DNA of 64,000 nt, taken from positions 496,001 to 560,000 of the forward strand of contig JAAXNY010000013.1 of assembly GCA_013420905.1 (NCBI GenBank), in the 5' to 3' direction. Position numbers and translations under genes: made by a program. The notes under the pieces are model-generated. The model made no database searches, was not told the origin of the DNA, and was given only the letters and a program-made list of their open reading frames with translations. Of this stretch, positions 57,848 to 64,000 are shown in pieces. Origin of the DNA: Collybia mongolica (lineage: Eukaryota; Basidiomycota; Agaricomycetes; Agaricales; Clitocybaceae). Position 1 is the first letter of the stretch; each line of letters starts with the position of its first letter.

Positions 57848-58780
57848 CTACAGCCTGATCACCTGGTGCTTATATCTGGCGGCCCTGACCCTCTCGAGCC
57901 ATACATTACCTTTCCCTTGCTCATTTGCGGAACTAGGTATCATTTGCTGCTCTCCCAACCTCCTGTCTAGCCCGAGTTTACTTACTCTCCCGACCTTGGT
58001 ACTTCTTAGGCGGTGGTCGGGATGCCTTTGCGCCATCCGCGCGGTTTGCACCTCAAGTTGCCGAATCTTTTCCTCGGCCGCTTCTGCCGCTCTGTTAGTT
58101 GCGTCTTCTCTCTCCTCAGCCGCCTCTGCCCTCCTTCATAGTGTCCACCTTCTCGGCAGCCTCCCTCTCCTCCGCGATGCAGTCCTCAATCTATCAGCTT
58201 GATCAGAATGGGAAAACTAGTGACAGAATTGAAGCGTACTGTGCTTTTGAATGCTTTCTGACGCGCTAAGGACTATTCCTTCCACTCTCCGAGTGTTTCG
58301 TTGTCAGCATTATAGATTTTGATGCCATGGAACCCGCCACCAGTCCCACTACCGACCTTTGGTGTCGAGCCAGCATTTTTTTACCCGGGGTGGCCCCAAA
58401 TCATGGTCGTGTTCTTGAAGAACACGTATGAAGATGCCGGCGAATTAAATAGCGCTGGTAGGAGGCGATCCGGTAGACTGGCATGACGTCATGAAAGTGT
58501 ATTGGCGTTGAACGTCACCTCTTCAATTTCATCGTCACCGGGTTGTCCTTCCTTGCCTTGTTAGGGTCTGCGGGATCATTATCTTACGTACTGGCAATGA
58601 TTGTGGATCTGCAGTGGCCCCTGGCGACGTTGTCTGACAGGCAGATAAATTCAATGAAGTCGTGCCAGATGTTCTCCATTTACAAGTTCCCTGGGTGGTG
58701 GTGGTTCCGTTTCTAGGTACCGGAGAATGGGACAAAATACTGCAGAGAGTGTAGATGCGAACTTGTAACGTTTTGTAATC
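57848..58780 (-). pseudogene. decayed copy of the coiled-coil gene at 59241-60536
   Basis: At its 5' side (58600-58780) the minus strand matches the start region of the intact gene: TTCTCCGGTACCTAG versus CTCTCGGTACTAGG, and TGCAGTATTTTGTCCCATTC versus its counterpart. A DPQSLPVRKI remnant equals DPKSLPVHRI. At its 3' side (57848-58180) it encodes an Ala/Glu-rich coiled coil, AEAAEEREDATNRAAEAAEE then KIRQLEVQTARMAQRHP, like EEIRQLRAQLEMERR of the intact gene. Frames are broken and most of the middle is missing or unrecognisable. It lies directly downstream in the same orientation, so an old tandem duplicate. Confidence 0.6.
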
Positions 58781-59240
58781 CTAGTCTGAAATTATCTAAA
58801 TGAAAAGGATGGGGGGACCCGCGCTGGGCAGTTCAGGAACTCATACAAAAATATCGCAGAACTTCATTTAAACTTCCGCCGCTGCCAGGACGGAAATCGA
58901 AAAGAAGCCTTGTGTGGCATTGTCCGACAAGACTGGAGGGGCTCTTACAATACTTTACATTCTTATTGATCACTCGCAACAAAACCTTACAGGCTGTTTG
59001 CAGCCCGAACCAGGATAATAATACACACAGAAATTGGACAGCAAAATTTCAAGATGAGCTATTGGAATACATGGGAACTGACGAGAATAGACCATCCTGT
59101 CGGGAGAAAGGGTAATGCAGAGGGCAGCTATGTGCGCGAGCCTAAAAACCATGTCCCAAGACTGAAGAAACCATAAATACCAGTGGTCGACTGGAGAAGG
59201 TATGGACCGTTTACGAAGCACTTGGTCCCATGTGGAACTC

Positions 59241-60536
59241 CTAGGTAGTGGTCGCGACGCCCCGCCTCTCCATTTCAAGCTGCGCCCGGAGTTGTCGAAT
59301 TTCTTCTTCTGCTCTCTTTGTCTCCTCTGCACGGAGGCGCTTCTCCATATCCGCTCTCTCTGTCGCCTCTACACGGAGGCGCTTGTGCATATCCGCTCTC
59401 TCTGTCGCCTCTACACGGAGGCGCTTGTGCATATCCGCTCTCTCTGTCTCCCTTTCCGCTCTCTCTGTCGCCTCTACACGGAGGCGCTTGTGCATATCCG
59501 CCCTCTCTGTCTCCCTTTCCGCTCTCTCTGTCGCCTCTACACGGAGGCGCTTCTCCATTTCGATTTCTCTCTCCCTCGTAATCAAAGTATAAGCCTACAA
59601 CTTGGTAAGAATGGTAGAAATAATGATAGAACAAAGGCATACTTTTTTTTTGAATATCTTCTGTTGTTTCCCATACAACTCCTCAAGCTCCTTGAGATAC
59701 TTTTCTCTGGCCTCGTGTATAGGAATTCCATACCACTTGCTGGTACTTGAGGGGTTGTAGTGTCCTTCTTCTACTTTCCATAACTCCTCCTCCATCACAG
59801 CATTCAGTGATTTCCGCTTCGAACCAGCGTCGCATTTAGCAAGGACACGTACAATGACATCGGCAAACCAATGACATTGGCTTGAATAAAGTTCATATTC
59901 TGGGTTGTTGACATGCAAAGTGTAGGCGACAATGATAAGATCATGAATAGTGGTATTCTTGAATGACATCTCCTCGATGATTGTGATTTTCTCCTTCGCC
60001 CCAGCAGCCCGTGCGCCAAACATTCCTTTTTGAGCAGCTGGCCAACGAGGAATTTGTGTAACCCAGCCACGAACCGCCGGCCATTCCCTCAAGGAATGTG
60101 AACTGGAAGATGTGGAGGTTGGGCTTGGAGAGGCGGGCGTCGTGGCGGGAAAGCGTCGGGGGGAATCGGTGTCACAATCAGGGCATGAGAATGGGGCAAA
60201 ATGTATAAACTTTGATGTTCTCGACCTTTCCAGCCGTAGATATGCATGCGGGCCGCCTTTTGGAATGACTTCTGCTACGAGGTACTCATGCTGGGAGAAT
60301 GATGATGATGACTCCTTGTATCTCCTGATTCTGTGCACGGGCAGCGATTTGGGGTCATCGTAGCGCTCTCGGACAACAGGGTCCGCCGCGCAAAGCGTCC
60401 CGACGAGGTTGTACCAACTGACAACATCTCCGGTGGATATCTCGCACCGGTCTGGTTGTGTCGCCATTCCTAGTACCGAGAGGATGGGGTGAAATGCTGC
60501 AGATAGTGTAGAGGAGAGCCAGTGAATGAGTGACAT
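59241..60536 (-). CDS. hypothetical protein: possible LRAT/NlpC-like core with repetitive coiled-coil tail
   Basis: Two exons, 60536-59643 and 59594-59241, give 415 aa. The N-terminus MSLIHWLSSTLSAAFHPILS is hydrophobic. The middle contains HEYLVAEVIPKGGPHAYLRL, a Ser/Pro linker, and TTIHDLIIVAYTLHVNNPEY followed by ELYSSQCHWFADVIVRVL. The last block resembles the 'Y-x-L-x(3)-N-C-x-x-F' catalytic-Cys motif of LRAT-type NlpC/P60 proteins, with Gln for Asn, and a His lies upstream in the order expected for a permuted fold (inference). The tail is a strongly charged coiled coil built from ADMHKRLRVEATERAERETE units. Similar proteins are expanded in Agaricomycetes as far as I recall; function unknown. 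A decayed copy lies downstream. Confidence 0.7.
59325..59565. repeat. 42/66-bp minisatellite coding for coiled-coil repeats
   Basis: Five near-identical units within exon 2 of the gene at 59241-60536. The basic 42-bp unit contains ACACGGAGGCGCTTGTGCAT. Two units carry an extra 24 bp, giving 66 bp. All lengths are multiples of three, so copy-number change keeps the frame and only lengthens the coiled coil by 14 or 22 residues. The near identity suggests recent expansion. Confidence 0.85.
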
Positions 60537-60790
60537 CTTGGCCTGAAGAGGGTAAAATGACTACGCAGAGAGGTTCAGGGATAGAGGTGAAGGATGCATG
60601 CCCATTTATAATTACCGGTTGGTGCGTTCAAATACATCTGCATCAAACCTCATAAACAAAAAAAACACGACCCTCACCGATTACACGTGTCCGGCTTTCA
60701 AAGTGCATCCGAATCCAAGAGGTCTTCCGATCCCGGACATCAAGAGGTGTCAGATCTTCCGATCCTGGACATCATAGCCGAGGCCCCCTC
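60537..60790. other. upstream region with short repeats
   Basis: Holds a TATA-like TTATAAT-type sequence about 70 bp upstream of the minus-strand gene at 60536. It also holds a short direct repeat with core CTTCCGATCC(C/T)GGACATCA (near 60724 and 60756) and ends in a run of 15 C residues (60790-60804). Confidence 0.5.
60741..60773 (+). repeat. short inverted repeat, left arm
   Basis: About 32 bp that match the reverse complement of 61417-61448 with one difference (CGATCC versus CAATCC). It lies next to the poly-C run where base composition turns AT-rich, so it may mark the edge of an insertion. Confidence 0.75.
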
Positions 60791-63021
60791 CCCCCCCCCC
60801 CCCCAAATAAGGAAACTGTTGTGGGTTGTGTTGGCAAACGGCATCAGATGGCTACACCTCAACTGAGTAAGTGAAGTTTTTACATCGGCCTCGACATTAT
60901 CTTAACAATATTGGACGCATTTTGCTTAATTCTAAGCTCATTAACATGCCTACCCCAAGATATCATTCCTACAATGGTCTGTATATAGACTATGTGTGGT
61001 TTACCTCAGCTCACACCTACTATTTATACTCTCTCTGTACCTTCTACTGCACCACTCAAAAAGGATGTTTCCTTTATTGATACCTGACCTCTTTGCAGTA
61101 TCCATCTTCTACTGTTCCTCACAAGGATAGCTTAGATGTCTTTTGAGTTGACACTACTGTCTTATAAGTGTACCATGCTGTACATTATCATGCCTATTAT
61201 TTCTTGTATTCATCATACTGCATATCTTTCTTGTGTTTCTATGGCCTACATCTAATATAAGTACTTATAGACTTTTATCTGCACTTGAGAAACAACTCAA
61301 ATACACTTTCTGTCAACAGTGAGGGTTGCTGAAGCTAGCTGGGTTGATTTGGTTGATGGCTTGCCGTCCTACTGTTCTTTGGATATCACCAACTTCCAAA
61401 TTGGGATTCAGGTTGAATGTCCAGGATTGGAAGATCTGACACCTCTTGCCAGACATCTTAGCCAACATGACGTGCATGGGCTGATATCTTGATGGAATCA
61501 CAGGATCAGGACCACTATTTGTGGAAGATCCTGCTATAGTAAATGAGGAGAGAAATCAAACTATTGTCAGGATTTCCATGAAATGGGCACATTGATGAAC
61601 AGGCAAACTTTTGTTTATAAGATTAATGATAGAAATGGATGCATTTTCTTCCCATGGCAGGGCCCAGTTTAGGCCGAGAATATTATAATCTTGCTTGAAC
61701 TTTCATTGGCTAGGAAAGGCCAAGGAAAGTTATTTGTCATAATGCAAAGGAAACATTAGGATTTGTGGCACAAAGTTTTCTGCCACACAATACAACATCA
61801 ACATCTGATATTTGCTTTGACTGGCCCCAGCTTGAACACACAAAGGAAAGGAATAGATGGCATTCACCTATCCTCCCCATGAAAACAATGAATTTCAACT
61901 AGCTTAGCTCAGCAGGGGCCATTCAAGGAAAGTTAAACATGGCCTCCAACTATCCTTATTGTGAAAACAATACATGACATCCACCTGGCCTTGAAAAGGG
62001 CAGACTATGATAAGAAAAATATGTTGCATTGTGTTCAAGGCCAAGAGAGGTTACTTTTTGCCAGCCTGGTAAGCAGAAGGGAACAAAATCAGGCCTGGTA
62101 CTTTCATAGTCACAAAATGTTAATTAATTTCTTGGAGGAAAAGGAAAACCTCTTGGTAGGAGATTTGTGTATTGTTTATACCAGAGTCTCAGCTACATGA
62201 AGATATGGGTGGACACAATGTATAGGCCTGCAAAACAGTGGCACACAGTCATTGGTGACAATTGAGTAGATTAGTGAATTCTGCCAATATAACAGTTCAA
62301 CCAGTGCATTGCAAGGATTGAGGTCAGTCAACCTACATACCATTGGTGAACAGATTTACTATGCATTCATGGATGAATGTGTTCATGGCTGTGGTTGGCT
62401 TGTGCAACTCTTCTGTCCACAGGCCTGCTGTCAGGGTGACCCTAAGTCAAAGCACACATGATCCACAAGTTGGCCAGCTTCCAACTGATAGGGGTAATCC
62501 TAAGTATATTGTTATAAGTACAAGTCTAAACTACTCACCTGATAGGGGAAATCCTAAGAGATCAATCTAAGGAATCCCCTACCAAGTGGTGGCTACTATA
62601 TACCTATCCTACACAATACCACTATGTACTGCTATTGTTGCCACATGTCTCAGGGTTGAACAATAGGGTTGGTAATACAATAGGTATGTTCACATGATGG
62701 GCTGACATGATTTCAACAAGTGGCATGGTCATTCGCCATGCAACCAGTTGATGGTATGAGCTTCAATATGCAGTGATGGTGATAGGGCCCAAAATTGTTT
62801 GCACTTGTAAAGTCAACAAGTAAGGCTATTAGTATCATTTCTAATAGAGGATTAGAGTTGAGCTCCAAGACAGCTAATCAGAGTGAACTAGTCTAAATGG
62901 TTAATACACTATCAGTACAGAGGACTATGAGTACAGACTATTATTAGTCCTATTCACCATGCCTAGTTATAACCCCAGTATCTTAAATCATAAGTAACCA
63001 TTGTAGTATGATATCATTAGT

Positions 63022-63393
63022 CTGGGGATCATCATTAATAGGAGAAGTAATTGTAAATTTGGGACTTGCACAACCTGAGCCTAATCAGGGGCACTTGGTG
63101 TTAACTACTGGAAGAGACGGGACACCATAAATAACAACTGCAACAATCAGGAGAAGTAAAAGACAGTGCTGCACTGTTTTAAAAATAACCAAGCATGCTG
63201 TTGAGTGTTGATAAGAGTTTAGCCAGCTCTTTTGATATTGGCCGAGTAATAAGTAACAACATAATTGGCATGTATGGTGTGCACACCAAGTTGTAGAGGA
63301 CAAGTCAGCATTAAACACAAGACCCTTGGCACAGGAGGGCATTGTTCCATATAAAATTACAATTCTTTATAATATTTAGTTTGTACATTATAC
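63022..63393 (+). repeat. large inverted repeat, left arm
   Basis: About 370 bp that pair with 63629-64000 in inverse orientation at roughly 85-90% identity by eye. Both arms can be read as the same short peptide with CCYLLLGQYQ and SWLNSYQ, which is the same DNA seen from opposite strands. The arm may extend left of 63022, since its partner reaches the window end. Confidence 0.85.
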
Positions 63394-63628
63394 ATAATTC
63401 CAACAGACAATATGAGTACTAAGTTCCAAGTGAACTGAACTCTTCAATTCTGCAATGTCTTAGCCAAGTGCTTTGAGACAATTCTAATCAAGACAATTGA
63501 AGCAATCTGATCCTTAATTTGTGTGAGCAATAGTATTTCAACAAATATGGTTTGTATATCCTATAGTAATGCAAAGTGGGGGCAAGATTCCTTACCTCTG
63601 CACTACCTATCTATGGTCTATTTATAGT

Positions 63629-64000
63629 GTACAAACTTAATATTATAAAGAGTTGTAATTTTATGTGGAACAAGGCCTTTCTGTGCCAAGGGCTTATGTT
63701 TTAATGCTGACTCATCCTCTATGACTTGGCACATACAATATTCACACCAATCATGTTGTTACTTATTACTTGGCCAATATCAAGAGAGCTGGCTAAACTC
63801 TTATCAATGCTCAGCAGTGTGCTTGGTTATTTTTAAAACAGCACAGCACTGTCTTTTACTTCTCCTGATCATTCCAGTTGTTATTTATGGTGTCCTGTCT
63901 TTCTGGTAGTTAACACCAAGCACCCCTGATTAGACTCTGGCCTCAGGTCATACAAGTCCTGAATTTACAATTATTTCTCCTATTAATGATGATCCCTGGA
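63629..64000 (-). repeat. large inverted repeat, right arm (cut by window end)
   Basis: Inverse partner of 63022-63393, with an unpaired centre of about 235 bp (63394-63628). The inner ends match as GTTCCATATAAAATTACAA versus the complement of its partner near 63660. The repeat continues past the window edge, so arm length and the nature of the element remain open. Confidence 0.85.

Larger units (their letters stand above)
60805..64000. mobile_element. AT-rich repetitive region, transposon-derived
   Basis: Composition changes sharply to AT-rich, like the interior of the CACTA-like element at 7-10 kb. No intact protein is seen; frames such as 61313-61501 (-) and 61961-62200 (+) are short. Short direct repeats occur near 62490-62560 (CCTGATAGGGGxAATCCTAAG). 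The right end is a large inverted repeat, listed separately. No transposase or reverse transcriptase motif is visible. Confidence 0.5.

Noticed and set aside
63085..63909. Two similar small proteins with CCYLLLGQYQ as a duplicated gene pair
   Set aside because: They are the two arms of one inverted repeat read on opposite strands, with no supporting start context or splice structure.

Overview
The window is nuclear DNA of a filamentous basidiomycete, most likely an Agaricomycete. The evidence is the very intron-dense genes (introns mostly 45-65 nt with GT-AG ends, several exons under 25 nt), NACHT-WD40 NLR-type proteins, a GT90/CAP10 glycosyltransferase, a chromodomain-SET H3K9 methyltransferase, and gene-poor stretches with transposon remains. 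I reconstructed the main genes exon by exon by reading splice sites against known family sequences. The summed exon lengths of every complete model except the 3.0-5.6 kb gene divide by three. Exon joins are inferences, not transcript data.

Layout, left to right. 1-3.0 kb: no convincing gene. 3.0-5.6 kb (-): a nuclear-looking acidic protein with ExoX-C-like motifs. 7.04-9.95 kb: a 2.9-kb CACTA-like DNA transposon without a visible transposase. 10.1-11.3 kb (+): a fungal viperin (radical SAM ddhCTP-synthase family), followed by a Nudix hydrolase (11.5-12.8 kb, +). 12.8-21.5 kb: an 8.8-kb gene-poor stretch with one copy of a dispersed ~200-bp repeat and scraps of a membrane protein. 21.6-27.2 kb: two PNPOx-like flavin-barrel paralogues in inverted orientation flanking a C2H2 zinc-finger regulator. 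29.1-31.2 kb (+): a GT90 glycosyltransferase. 32.2-34.9 kb (+): a Clr4/SUV39-type methyltransferase with 7-nt and 9-nt micro-exons. 36.4-37.0 kb (+): a small secreted precursor with nine Trp-ended repeats separated by Kex2 sites, built like yeast alpha-factor. 37.9-45.6 kb (+): a tight run of housekeeping or membrane genes (bestrophin-like channel, glycyl-tRNA synthetase with a probable second, mitochondrial start, Ost-alpha/TMEM184-like transporter). 46.0-50.5 kb (+): a decayed NACHT-WD40 NLR. 50.8-51.7 kb (+): an EXPERA-like membrane protein. 52.6-52.9 kb: a MITE with perfect 20-bp terminal inverted repeats. 53.0-54.8 kb (-): a secreted clan GH-A glycosidase. 56.4-57.4 kb (+): a short NACHT-only protein. 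57.8-60.5 kb (-): a coiled-coil protein with a possible LRAT/NlpC-like core, plus a decayed copy of it. 60.6-64.0 kb: AT-rich repetitive DNA ending in a >370-bp-arm inverted repeat that runs off the window.

The strongest candidate for an undescribed system is the alpha-factor-like repeat peptide precursor at 36,408-36,967. Basidiomycete mating pheromones are typically lipidated CaaX peptides, so a Kex2/Ste13-style precursor here suggests a different secreted peptide signal. The viperin-Nudix pair is the second: a nucleotide-analogue-producing antiviral enzyme family next to a nucleotide-type pyrophosphatase. NLR-like genes, a viperin and a heterochromatin methyltransferase share this window with several transposons, but that they act together is not shown by the sequence.
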